Part shown: positions 53,251 through 62,153 of the stretch, piece after piece
Position numbering within the stretch: the stretch's first letter is position 1
How the letters are laid out: each line of letters opens with the position of its first letter
Assembly: GCF_020010905.1 (NCBI RefSeq)
Contig: NZ_JAGJBY010000002.1
Span: 4,464,001-4,528,000 of the forward strand
DNA length: 64,000 bases
Reading direction: 5' to 3'
DNA from: Streptomyces acidiscabies
Lineage (GTDB): Bacteria > Actinomycetota > Actinomycetes > Streptomycetales > Streptomycetaceae
The notes under the pieces: generated by a model
Database searches by the model: none
The model's input: only the letters and a program-made list of their open reading frames with translations
What the model was told of the DNA's origin: nothing
Made by a program: the position numbers and the translations under genes

Positions 53251-55482
53251 TCAGGTGGTCGCGGGGACGGTCACGGCGTCGTCGTCGAAGCGGGTCCAGT
53301 CCTGTTCTTCGGAGAGACCGTTGCGGAAGAGCCTGCGCACCTTCAGTTCGTAGGAGTCCCGCGCCGGATCGACGAAGTCGAACTCGAACACGCCGGTCGT
53401 GCCGGGGCCGGTGAAGTCGAAGGCGTCGGCGAACGACAGCCCGGCGACCGGGTCCTCGGCCCGCGCCTCGACGTGGAGGCGCTCCAGCCCCTTCGCCGCG
53501 AAGTCGGCCGGCGAGCACAGGGTCACCGCGCGGTGGCCGCGCAGGTCGGCCCGGACGAAGACGCGGGGCCGCAGCGTGGTCGACCACGGCCCCTCGAACA
53601 CGGTGGAGTCGCGCATCAGCAGCGTCATCCGGTACCGCACCAGCGCGGCGCGCGGATCGACCCGGTCCACGACGAACGGCCGTACGAGCGGGGTGTCCTC
53701 GCTGATCTCCACCGTGTCCTCGGCATGGACACCGTGCGCCGGGTCGTCGTACGAGAAGTCCACCCAGGCCCGTTCCACCTGCGTGAAGTCGAGCGCCGAC
53801 ACGACGGCCACCCTGAGCCGCGCCGGGAACGGGTCGGCCACGTCCACCTGGGGTGCGGCCAGCGGCGCCGACGGCAGGACGTGGTCGCGCTGGTCCGCGC
53901 CCCGGTAGGTGATCTCGGCGAACACCGGGCCCGCCGGGTCACCGACGAGGAACCGGTGCCAGGTCGCGTCCGGCTGCTGCGCGCTCAGCCGGACGACGTC
54001 GTCCTGACGGACCCGGTGCACCGGGTCGTCGTAGCGCAGCCGTACGTCGATGTGCGGGTACCGGTCGAACGGGAAACCGGGGCGGGTCAGCAGCGGGATC
54101 GGCTCCTGGGCGAACAGGTCGCGCGGCTCGACGGCCACGATGTCGCCCAGCACCCGCACCGACGGGGCCGACAGCCTGCCGGGCCGCTCCCCGTCGTCGG
54201 CGGGCACCAGGTCCACGGTGAACGTGAGGTCCACCGGCTGGACCATCGCCCCGTCGGCGAGGGCGGAGGGCCAGCTCAGCTCGGCCTCGGTGTGCTGCGC
54301 GTCCAGCCGCACCGTCTTGATGGTGGTGCCGTAGGCCGCGGACGCGGTGACGAACCGTACGGGGTCGTGGACGAAGTCGGCCTGGGAGACGACCTTGAGG
54401 CGGCGCCGTTCGAACCAGGGGTCGTCGGCGTCGACACTGATGATCAGCCGGTCCGGGTCGAGACCCGCGCCGAACTCCCGGAACAGGCCGCTGAGATGGC
54501 CCTGCGGATAGATGGTGCGGCGTACGGTGGTCCGCTCCGACAGGTCGACGTCGAGCCGTTTCTTGTCGACCCGGTTGTAGTGCGTGCGCCGGTAGGTGAA
54601 CGCGCCCGACGGGGTGCTCCGGCTCGGGGCGAACGCGCTGACCACCTCGCGGGCCCGGTCCCAGCCGTCGGGCTCCTCGCGCAGCGGGGCGAGCGAACTC
54701 TCGAAGAACGCGTCGGTGATCATGTCCCGGGCGCGTGCGGCAGCCGCGTCACGGCGCTGCGCGAAGGTGCCGGTCTCGTCGTCCTCCGGGATGAACGTGT
54801 CGACCTCGTAGACGATCGCGCGCTCCTCCTCCAGCCGCTCCATCACGTCCTGGATCTGCACCGAGTCGAACAGTCCCTCGTGGCCGAACGACGTGTCCAG
54901 GATGTCCTGCACCCGGTCCCAGTCGATGGTGAGCTTGACGTGGTAGGCCGGGCGCAGCGCGAGGTAGTCGAGGCTGTACACGACCCCGATCGGCGAGAGT
55001 TCGCCGTGCATCGCCTGCTCCAGGACGGTCGTGCCGCGCTCGTCCAGCTCGACGGAGAACGCGGCCCTGTTGTCGCCGTACAGGGAGGGCTTGGCGGCGT
55101 GCCGGGCGGTCCGTACGAAGACCGAGCCGTCGCCGCCCTGGTCGCCGTGGCCGAACAGCATCAGCGACACCGACCCGTCGATCACCGGCAGCGGGGACAC
55201 CAGCGGGGTCTCCCTCAGACCCGCCAGGCTCTTCAACGCGGCGGTCACGTCGGCCAGTTCGGCGGCGGTCAGGCCCAGGTGCACGTCGAAGTCGGCGAAG
55301 CCGCCGCTGTAGGTCTGCGACCGGAACTTGATCAGTTGGAATGACGGCACCTCCAGCGCGCCGTCCGCGCGGGTCACGAAGCGCGGTGCCAGCGGCATGC
55401 AGTAGAACTGCCGGGGGTCGGCGTGGTCACCGAGGATCAGCGTGTCGTCGATCCGGTAGTACGGAGGCTTCTCCTGAAGCAT
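53251..55482 (-). CDS. Module-sharing protein B: beta-sandwich repeats
   Basis: 743 aa from ATG 55482, AGAGGGG upstream, starting MLQ like A and C. Module 1 about residues 21-95 (DPRQFYCMPL, FQLIKFRS); module 2 about 130-200 (KPSLYGDNRAAFSVELDERG, IGVVYSLDYLAL). DDPWFERRRLKVVSQADF near 355-372 matches the DDPFFR block of A and C. Residues about 470-743 hold three or more repeats of about 90 aa with the pattern hydrophobic-V-D-x-x-Y-D-DP, e.g. WVDFSYDDPAHG. No signal peptide, Cys-poor. Function unknown. Confidence 0.8.
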   Translation of the reverse strand: MLQEKPPYYRIDDTLILGDHADPRQFYCMPLAPRFVTRADGALEVPSFQLIKFRSQTYSGGFADFDVHLGLTAAELADVTAALKSLAGLRETPLVSPLPVIDGSVSLMLFGHGDQGGDGSVFVRTARHAAKPSLYGDNRAAFSVELDERGTTVLEQAMHGELSPIGVVYSLDYLALRPAYHVKLTIDWDRVQDILDTSFGHEGLFDSVQIQDVMERLEEERAIVYEVDTFIPEDDETGTFAQRRDAAAARARDMITDAFFESSLAPLREEPDGWDRAREVVSAFAPSRSTPSGAFTYRRTHYNRVDKKRLDVDLSERTTVRRTIYPQGHLSGLFREFGAGLDPDRLIISVDADDPWFERRRLKVVSQADFVHDPVRFVTASAAYGTTIKTVRLDAQHTEAELSWPSALADGAMVQPVDLTFTVDLVPADDGERPGRLSAPSVRVLGDIVAVEPRDLFAQEPIPLLTRPGFPFDRYPHIDVRLRYDDPVHRVRQDDVVRLSAQQPDATWHRFLVGDPAGPVFAEITYRGADQRDHVLPSAPLAAPQVDVADPFPARLRVAVVSALDFTQVERAWVDFSYDDPAHGVHAEDTVEISEDTPLVRPFVVDRVDPRAALVRYRMTLLMRDSTVFEGPWSTTLRPRVFVRADLRGHRAVTLCSPADFAAKGLERLHVEARAEDPVAGLSFADAFDFTGPGTTGVFEFDFVDPARDSYELKVRRLFRNGLSEEQDWTRFDDDAVTVPATT

Positions 55483-55496
55483 GGGAGCCGCCCCTC

Positions 55497-57674
55497 TCAG
55501 GTGGGGATCTCGATGATGAGGACCTCATCGGTGCCGGCGCCCTGGGCGTGCACCGCGGCGCCGCCGTCGACCGGGAAGAGGTCGACCTGCCACTCGTAGC
55601 GCTTCATCGTCCGGTCGAGGACGACCCGTTCGTACGTCTTCTCGCTGTCGCCCTTGCGGAAGACGAGGGTCTCGGTGTCCTCGATCTGGTTGGCGGGGTC
55701 CGTGTAGTGGAGCGTCACCTTGGCCAGCTTGATGACCGACCAGTTGACGAGGTCCGGCACCACGGTCACCGTCAGGGTGTCCGAGGCGGGGCCCACCAGG
55801 AGCAGGGAGCCGGTGAGCGTCTGCTCGCCCGAGTCCTTGTCGCTGCCGTCGCGGAACGTGGTGACCGTGCGCCAGGTGACCTTCCCGGCCCGCTCGTCGA
55901 TCACCGGGAACCGCCAGTCCAGGAACCGCTTGTCCTTCGACAGCGCGACCGAGTCGGTCTGCCGGTAGCCGTTGACCTCGTCCTCGTAGGAGAGATCCAG
56001 GAAGATCGTGTCCACCGAGCGCTCGAAGTCGCCGCGCGTACGCACCTGGACCGTCCGGTTCGCGGAGAACGGGTCGTCGACGTAGAACCGCTGGCCGGTC
56101 AGACCGCTCAGGTTCCGCACGAACTCGCGTCCGTCCTGCATGAAGTACTTGACCGAGCCGCCGTACGGCTGGACCGGCTGGAGCAGCACCTCCTTGACCG
56201 ACAGCCTGGTCGTCCGCTCGTCGATCTGGAACCGCTGGACCAGCGGCGCGCCGCCGTTCACCGCCGGGTGCTCCAGGGTCAGCACGGCCCGCTTGACCTG
56301 CTCGAAGTTCATGTCGCCGAGCTCGATGTCGACCAGCCACAGGCCCAGTTCATCGATGTTGATGACCAGGTCGGTGGTGGTGTCGGTGACCCACGGGGAG
56401 GTGAACGTACGGCTCTCGCCCACGTAGTTGACGACGTACTGGTACCTGAACTCGCCCGTCGCGCCGTCCATGAACGCGGTGAACTTGCCGAGGTCCTCGG
56501 GCCCCCGGAAGGTGAACGTCTGGATGCCGTGCTGCGATGTGTGCGGGGGGTAGTCGATCTTCACCTCCACGCTGAAGATCGGCAGCTGCGCGAAGTCGGC
56601 GTTGACCAGGATGTTCAGGTTGAGCTGGCGGAAGAACGGGTCGTCGGTGTCCACCAGCTGCATGTAGTCCGGCCAGTTGTAGCCCTGGCTGGGCAGCGAC
56701 TGGATGTTGTTCTGCGGGTTCACGTCGATGCCGAACACCTGGTTGCGGGTCACCTCGATCCGCACGTCGGCGATCTTGTTGGTGGTGACCTCGCGGTGGA
56801 TCTTCTCGTAGTCCTCGTCGCGCCACTTGGAGATGTCCCGGCTCTCCGGCGGAATCGCCTCCAGGATGTTGCGCTGGATCATGTCGTCGAGCTGCTGGGT
56901 GACCGAAGCCTCCAGCGTGCTCAGCATCTTGGCGACCTCGGGGTCGCTGGTCTCCAGCGTGCCGGGATCGCTGAACACGCGCCGGGACTCGGAGTTGACG
57001 AAGAGCTCTTCGATCTTCTCCGTCACCTCGTCGTCTCCGCAGAAGCTGTCGTCGATGTTCAAGTCCTGCATGAAGCTGTAGAACTTCTGGGCGGTCCAGG
57101 TGCCGGTCACCGTGACCGGGGGCACCCGGCCGGCGAAGTGCAGGTGGTACTGGACCCAGACGCCCCCGGCGCCCTGACCGCTCATCGCCGCCTCGAAGAC
57201 GGGCACGCCGAACTGGCTCAGTTCGGCGGAGATCGCCACGACGTTGTTGCCGTACATCGACGGCACCCCGGCGTGGCGGACCTTCTGCACCAGCGCACCG
57301 CTGTCCGACAGGACGCTCACGGCGACTTCCGCCTTGGTCACGGCGGGCTTGGAGAGGGTGACCTGGTCGGGCTCGACCGGCGGGGCTCCCGGCCCGCGGC
57401 GCGCGGTGACGTGCTGGGCGAACCGGGTCCGGACGCTCTGGTCCTGCTCCGGGGTCAGCGCCAGCTCCACGTCCATGAAGACAAGACCGGCCCCGACGCC
57501 GCCGCCCGGCAGCGGCCTCGCCGAGCGGTACTTGATGAACTTGAACACCGCCCGGCCGCCGGGGTCCCTGCGCAGAATCACGTTCTTCGGCAGTACGTAG
57601 CCCAGCCTGTCGTCGATGTCGTCCAGGTAGACGAGGGCCTCGGGGAGATCCAGGGCTCCGAGGAACTGCAGCAT
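55497..57674 (-). CDS. Module-sharing protein C: beta-sandwich repeats
   Basis: 725 aa from ATG 57674, GAGGAG upstream, starting MLQ. Module 1 about 20-90 (GYVLPKNVILRR, FKFIKYRS); module 2 about 130-200 (VPSMYGNNVVAISAELSQFG, GGVWVQYHLHF). A helical insert (about 205-300; AKMLSTLEASVTQQLDDMIQ) distinguishes it. DDPFFRQLNLNILVNADF near 340, then at least three repeats ending FLDLSYEDEVNG and VTLHYTDPANQ. Less GC-extreme wording and more Asn than its neighbours. Function unknown; presumably one complex or particle with A, B, D, E. Confidence 0.8.
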   Translation of the reverse strand: MLQFLGALDLPEALVYLDDIDDRLGYVLPKNVILRRDPGGRAVFKFIKYRSARPLPGGGVGAGLVFMDVELALTPEQDQSVRTRFAQHVTARRGPGAPPVEPDQVTLSKPAVTKAEVAVSVLSDSGALVQKVRHAGVPSMYGNNVVAISAELSQFGVPVFEAAMSGQGAGGVWVQYHLHFAGRVPPVTVTGTWTAQKFYSFMQDLNIDDSFCGDDEVTEKIEELFVNSESRRVFSDPGTLETSDPEVAKMLSTLEASVTQQLDDMIQRNILEAIPPESRDISKWRDEDYEKIHREVTTNKIADVRIEVTRNQVFGIDVNPQNNIQSLPSQGYNWPDYMQLVDTDDPFFRQLNLNILVNADFAQLPIFSVEVKIDYPPHTSQHGIQTFTFRGPEDLGKFTAFMDGATGEFRYQYVVNYVGESRTFTSPWVTDTTTDLVINIDELGLWLVDIELGDMNFEQVKRAVLTLEHPAVNGGAPLVQRFQIDERTTRLSVKEVLLQPVQPYGGSVKYFMQDGREFVRNLSGLTGQRFYVDDPFSANRTVQVRTRGDFERSVDTIFLDLSYEDEVNGYRQTDSVALSKDKRFLDWRFPVIDERAGKVTWRTVTTFRDGSDKDSGEQTLTGSLLLVGPASDTLTVTVVPDLVNWSVIKLAKVTLHYTDPANQIEDTETLVFRKGDSEKTYERVVLDRTMKRYEWQVDLFPVDGGAAVHAQGAGTDEVLIIEIPT

Positions 57675-57684
57675 GTCGTACTCC

Positions 57685-59826
57685 TCAGTGGTGGGGGGTG
57701 GTGATGAGGCCGGCGAAGTCCCGGGTCCGCCGTTCGGGCTTCCCGGCGACGGTCAGTTCGGCGACGAGGACCATCCAGCCCGCCGTGCCGCCGAGCGCGG
57801 CGCGGGCCGCGGCCTGCCGGTCGCCGTCGAGGGACGCGGACAGGGCGGTGGTCCAGGGCGGGATGCCCGAGCTGGTGCCCTCGGCGACGGCCGTCCAGAC
57901 GCCGTCCGGCGACTTCGTCTCGACGGCGACCCGGGTGACCCGTACCTGGACCGGGTGGACGTCGGCGCCGGGTCCCAGCGCGCCGCGCAGGGCGTCGCGG
58001 CGTGCGTCCGGCAGGTCGATGCGGCTGGTGACCTGGAGGAACGAGACCGTGTCCGCTTCGATTTCGATGAGACGAACGGCGTCCGGGGTGTCGAGGAACG
58101 GGCCGGGTGGGACGTAGGTCCAGGTGTCCGGGTGGCCGGGGTCGGGGTGCAGCTCGACGCCGTCCACGAGAACCGGCGGGTCGACGTCGATGGTGAGGAA
58201 GTCCCGGGGAGGTACCGGGGCGGACCAGTCCCCGGAACCGGCCCGCCAGACCACGCCGGGCCGGAACGGCGAGGTCGCCACCCAGCGGATGTCCGCCTGC
58301 GGCCGGTCGGCGTCCAGCCGTACCGTCTGCGGCTCCGCCTCCTCGTCGCCCTCCGGCCGCCACTGGACGGTCAGCGGGCCGCTCGCCGGTGCGTGCCGCA
58401 GCCGGGCCAGGTGGGCGCCGAAGCCGGGGAGCGTCGCCGGGTCCAGCTCGACGCGCCGCCGGTCCACCGGCACCTCGACCGGCAGGCCGGGGCCGAGCGG
58501 CCGGACCGTGATCGTCGCCGGGGGGTCGGTCTCCGTGACCGGGACGGCGAGCACCGGGCCCGCCGCGTCCACCCGCCCGACCGTCACGCCGCCGGCCGTG
58601 CGGACCTCGGCGACGGCGAGCGCGGTGAGCGCGCGGGTGGCGCGGACCACGGCCAGCGGGAGCGGGAACGCGTCGGGGGGAAGCGTCAGCAGGGTGGTGT
58701 CCGCCGGGCGCCAGGGGCCCTCCAGCTCGCCGACGCTGTCCAGCACCGCCCGCAGGCGTACTTCGCCCTGGAGCCGTTCGCCGGGCGCGAGGGTGATCTG
58801 AGTGGACGTCACGCCGCCGGGCGCGGTCAGGGTCACGCTCGTGGTGACCTCCTGCGGGCGGGTGGCGGACGGCGGGACCCTCAAGTCGGCCAGGAGCAGG
58901 GCGAGTCCGGCCACCGGGGCGGGCAGGTTCGCGGCGAACGTCACCGTGGTGCGGCCGGTGGGCAGTACGGGGGCGTCGACCTCGCGGACGTACCGCTGCG
59001 GATCGTCGGCCAGTGCGCGGGACGCCGCCTGGAGGTCGAGGGTCAGGATCCGGTCGACGTCCACGGCCGTGGGGTCGGCCAGGTCCAGGGCGAGCGTGGC
59101 TGCCGGGACCTGGTCCAGCAGGCGGTGCAGCGGTCCGGCGGCCGGTTCGGGGCGGGTCACGGCGGAGCGCAGGCGCAGGGCGAGCGCGGTGGCCCGGTCC
59201 GGCAGGGAGGGGGCGCCGAACACGGACTCGTCGAGGGCGGTGGCGAGAGTGTCGAAGGGGAGCACCGCGCCCGCGCCGAAGCGGTGGGTCAGCGTGGCCA
59301 GCAGGACCTGCGGGTCGACGGTCGCGCGCAGGGGCAGGGTCGGGGCGACGGCCCGGAAGGTGAGGCGCAGCGCCGCGTCGAGCGGCATCGTCCCCGTGCG
59401 CACCAGGCGGGCGGCCAACACCGCCGCCTCGGCGGGGAGTTCGGCGACGACCCGCGTCGTGGTCAAGGTGTCCGGGCCCAGGAGGACGGGCGGGAACAGC
59501 CTGCCGAGTCCGGTGGTCACCTCCAGGACGCCGCTCAGCGGCTCGGCCGCCGACAGGAGCAGGGGGGTCCCGCTCGCGGCGGCGGCTTCACCGGCCGCCG
59601 TCAACGGGGCTGCGACGGCGAACCCCGCCTCGATCCGGCCGACGGCCGTGAGGCCCTCGCGCAGGAGGGTGACCAGCAGGGCGACGCCGCCCTCCGGCAG
59701 GGGCTCCAGGGTGAGGTCGGAGGGCAGGAGCACGCCCAGGCCGAGCAGGTCACGCGCCCGGAAGGCGGCGCCCGGCAGGGCGGCGAGGGGATGGCCGAGG
59801 TCCGGAAGGCCGGTGAGCGCGGTCAT
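57685..59826 (-). CDS. Module-sharing protein D (divergent)
   Basis: 713 aa from ATG 59826 (ATGA overlap with gene E). Ala/Leu/Val-rich. A degenerate module 1 at the N-terminus (GVLLPSDLTLEPLPEGGVAL) and module 2 about residues 125-185 (TTRVVAELPAEAAVLAARLV, LRLTFRAVAPTLPL). A second module 1 copy sits near the C-terminus (about 610-680; HPDTWTYVPPGPFLDTPD, VRLIEIEAD). Central part has short beta-rich repeats. No signal peptide. Function unknown. Longer upstream reading of the frame overlaps gene E and is rejected. Confidence 0.75.
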   Translation of the reverse strand: MTALTGLPDLGHPLAALPGAAFRARDLLGLGVLLPSDLTLEPLPEGGVALLVTLLREGLTAVGRIEAGFAVAAPLTAAGEAAAASGTPLLLSAAEPLSGVLEVTTGLGRLFPPVLLGPDTLTTTRVVAELPAEAAVLAARLVRTGTMPLDAALRLTFRAVAPTLPLRATVDPQVLLATLTHRFGAGAVLPFDTLATALDESVFGAPSLPDRATALALRLRSAVTRPEPAAGPLHRLLDQVPAATLALDLADPTAVDVDRILTLDLQAASRALADDPQRYVREVDAPVLPTGRTTVTFAANLPAPVAGLALLLADLRVPPSATRPQEVTTSVTLTAPGGVTSTQITLAPGERLQGEVRLRAVLDSVGELEGPWRPADTTLLTLPPDAFPLPLAVVRATRALTALAVAEVRTAGGVTVGRVDAAGPVLAVPVTETDPPATITVRPLGPGLPVEVPVDRRRVELDPATLPGFGAHLARLRHAPASGPLTVQWRPEGDEEAEPQTVRLDADRPQADIRWVATSPFRPGVVWRAGSGDWSAPVPPRDFLTIDVDPPVLVDGVELHPDPGHPDTWTYVPPGPFLDTPDAVRLIEIEADTVSFLQVTSRIDLPDARRDALRGALGPGADVHPVQVRVTRVAVETKSPDGVWTAVAEGTSSGIPPWTTALSASLDGDRQAAARAALGGTAGWMVLVAELTVAGKPERRTRDFAGLITTPHH

Positions 59827-61883
59827 GAAGCGGGCGCCGTGCGCAGCGGTACGAGGATGGTCGCCGAGGTCTCGCGCCACGCGCTCTCCCCGACGCCGCC
59901 GCTCTGCCACCAGGTCTGGGTCTGGTAGCGCAGCGGCGGCACCGGTACGCCGGTCAGCAGCGGCTGGATCGGGGTGCGCACGGTGGTCTCCGCCGACAGC
60001 TCCGTCTCCGTCAGCCGTACCGTGCCGCCGTTCTGCACGACCACGATGAACGCGGTCACCCGGTCCGTGGGCCGGTCCAGGGCGGTGAACATCGACGCCA
60101 CCGCCTCCACCTGGATCGCGCGGGTGAGCTGCGGATCGGCCGTGCGGTCGTAGACCCGGTCCCATACGGCCTTCCGGTCGGGCTCGGTCACCACACCGCT
60201 CTGGTCGAGGACGATCCGGTCGGGCCCGCCCGCAGGCAGCGGCTCGCCGGGCACCAGGACGATCTCCGCCCGCTCGTCCGGGGCCAGCCTGCGGCCCGCC
60301 GCGAGCCCCTCGACGCGCAGCGGCACCTCCCGGTCGCCGAGTACGGCGCTCACGCCGAGCCGGTCGACGCGGGCCGGGCTCTCGGTGCCGTTGGCGAGGG
60401 TGCCCGTGATCCGGTCGGTCCCCACCTCGCCCAGGGTGAGCGTGAGGGCGTCGCCCACCATGTTCTCCAGGCGCAGTTCCAGCGGGATGTCCTCGGGCTG
60501 GTCGCCGTCCGCGCCGATCCGCACCTCGCCGCGCAGCAGACTGAGCGAGGAGCCGAGCAGCGCCTCGTACACGAGCCGGAAGTCGCCGTACTTCAGCGTC
60601 TCGGCGTGCGTCACCCCCAGCTCCAGGTCGATCAGCGCGCCGGGCCGGGAGGTCAGCGCCGAGGGCGCGGCGCCGCCTTCGGGCAGGGCGAGCCGCAGGA
60701 CCGGCTGCGCCTCCGGTAGCACCGCCACCCGGACCGGGCGGACCGCTCCGTCGGCCCTGGCCCGGTCCTCCAGGGTCGGACGGGCCTGTTCCAGCCGGCG
60801 CGGGTCGGTCACGGCGCGGGCGAAGAACTCCGCCGTGATCCGGATGTCCGCCTCGCTCGCGGCGTCGGCGGCGCGCACCCGCAGCGCGGGCCCGGTGGGG
60901 GTCCGGGCCAGCAGGAACCGGTCCGGCACGAAGAAGAACTGCTCCGGGCGGACCGGGTCCTGCCAGTACGAGTGTCCGCGCCCGTCGAAGGAGATCCGCA
61001 GCCGCCGCATCGGGGAGACCGGGCCCACCGCGCCGCCGAGGCGTTCCAGCTGGGCGGGGGAGAGGACCAGGGGGGTCGGCGGGGAGACCCAGTCGAGCTC
61101 CACGACCTGCTCCTGGTAGACGAACTCGCCGGTGTCGTCCATCCGGTAGTCGGTGGGCACGCCCACGGCGATCCTGCGCATCACCGCCAGGCTCACGCCG
61201 TACTGCGGCGACGACATCGCGGCCAGGAGTTGCTCGCGCAGGCCCGGCGTGGAGAGGGGCAGCTCGGCGACCATGTCCGGGAGGTCCCAGGTGACCTTCG
61301 GGAACTCCAGCTTGTGCGTCATCTCGCCGCCGCCCCCGGTCACCGGCAGCAGGTAGGCGAGCGAGACGACGACGGAGTGCGTCAGCGCGCCGATGCCGGG
61401 TCCCGACGCGGGTGACGGCGTGGTCGCCAGGGTCACCTGGAGGGTGTCCACGCCCGCGCGGTCCGTGATGGCGATACGGGGCTCGTCGGCCCGGCCGACC
61501 CGGTCGAAGACCAGCGTGTAACGGGGCAGGGCCCACTTCTGCGAACCGTCCGGGCTCTCGTAGACGTCGGCGTCGGTGGGGGCCGCGCTCGGCGCGACCG
61601 GCACGGTCAGGTCGGCCCGGCGCAGGTACGGGAACGGTTCGAACCGCAGGTCCGGGTCCAACCCCTTGATCCTCGGTCCGGCCCAGGCGGGGAGCGGGTC
61701 CTTCGGCACGATCGGCGGACCCACCAGGTCCGGCCGCCGACGAGGGCCCCGGAAGATGTCCCGTAACCGCATGTCGTCCGGCGGGCCCCCGAAATGGTTG
61801 CTCACGTCCACCACATCCCCGTCCCGCCCCAGGATCTGCTTCTCCGATTTCCACAAGTCGAACTTGGGGAAATTTGATGCCAT
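59823..61883 (-). CDS. Module-sharing protein E (first gene of the five-gene operon)
   Basis: 686 aa from ATG 61883. N-terminal 90 residues are basic and Pro-rich (RGPRRRPDLVGPP, PYLRRADL) with no counterpart in A-D. Two early beta-rich blocks, then module 1 at about residues 300-375 (YWQDPVRPEQFFFVPDRFLL) and a module 2-like block at about 420-480 (GALIDLELGVTHAETLKYGD). Later halves are beta-rich with LVPGEPLPAGG and WWQSGGVGESAW near the end. No signal peptide. As first gene it may define the operon promoter in 61884-62153. Function unknown. Confidence 0.75.
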   Translation of the reverse strand: MASNFPKFDLWKSEKQILGRDGDVVDVSNHFGGPPDDMRLRDIFRGPRRRPDLVGPPIVPKDPLPAWAGPRIKGLDPDLRFEPFPYLRRADLTVPVAPSAAPTDADVYESPDGSQKWALPRYTLVFDRVGRADEPRIAITDRAGVDTLQVTLATTPSPASGPGIGALTHSVVVSLAYLLPVTGGGGEMTHKLEFPKVTWDLPDMVAELPLSTPGLREQLLAAMSSPQYGVSLAVMRRIAVGVPTDYRMDDTGEFVYQEQVVELDWVSPPTPLVLSPAQLERLGGAVGPVSPMRRLRISFDGRGHSYWQDPVRPEQFFFVPDRFLLARTPTGPALRVRAADAASEADIRITAEFFARAVTDPRRLEQARPTLEDRARADGAVRPVRVAVLPEAQPVLRLALPEGGAAPSALTSRPGALIDLELGVTHAETLKYGDFRLVYEALLGSSLSLLRGEVRIGADGDQPEDIPLELRLENMVGDALTLTLGEVGTDRITGTLANGTESPARVDRLGVSAVLGDREVPLRVEGLAAGRRLAPDERAEIVLVPGEPLPAGGPDRIVLDQSGVVTEPDRKAVWDRVYDRTADPQLTRAIQVEAVASMFTALDRPTDRVTAFIVVVQNGGTVRLTETELSAETTVRTPIQPLLTGVPVPPLRYQTQTWWQSGGVGESAWRETSATILVPLRTAPAS

Positions 61884-62153
61884 TTCTCAACATACAGGCG
61901 ACCTGTGCTGGATGCCCGATGTAATGGCGAGGACGACCCTGACGAGGGAACGGACGGCCTCGGGGGTGACGAACAGGGCGACGGGATCGCGGAGTTGCCC
62001 GCGCTGCTGTGCTCGACGGTCTGGACGTCTGCCGGTGTCGGTGTCATGTCGGAGCCCTGTCGGGGCTGTCGGTGACTTGTCGGCCGGGGTTGGCACCTTT
62101 CCGGTGACAGCCGCCCGCAGTTCACCGGGCGGCCCCCTTCCGAAGGAGCCACC

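Noticed and set aside
50357..61883. Five-gene operon as a contractile injection system or Tc-toxin locus
   Set aside because: No sheath, tube, baseplate, spike, AAA ATPase or toxin-complex signatures are present; size and absence of signal peptides alone do not support it.
61887..62153. Minus-strand frame ahead of gene E (contains VALFVTPEAVRSLVRVVLA)
   Set aside because: No convincing start codon or ribosome site and no family; more likely leader DNA between divergent promoters.
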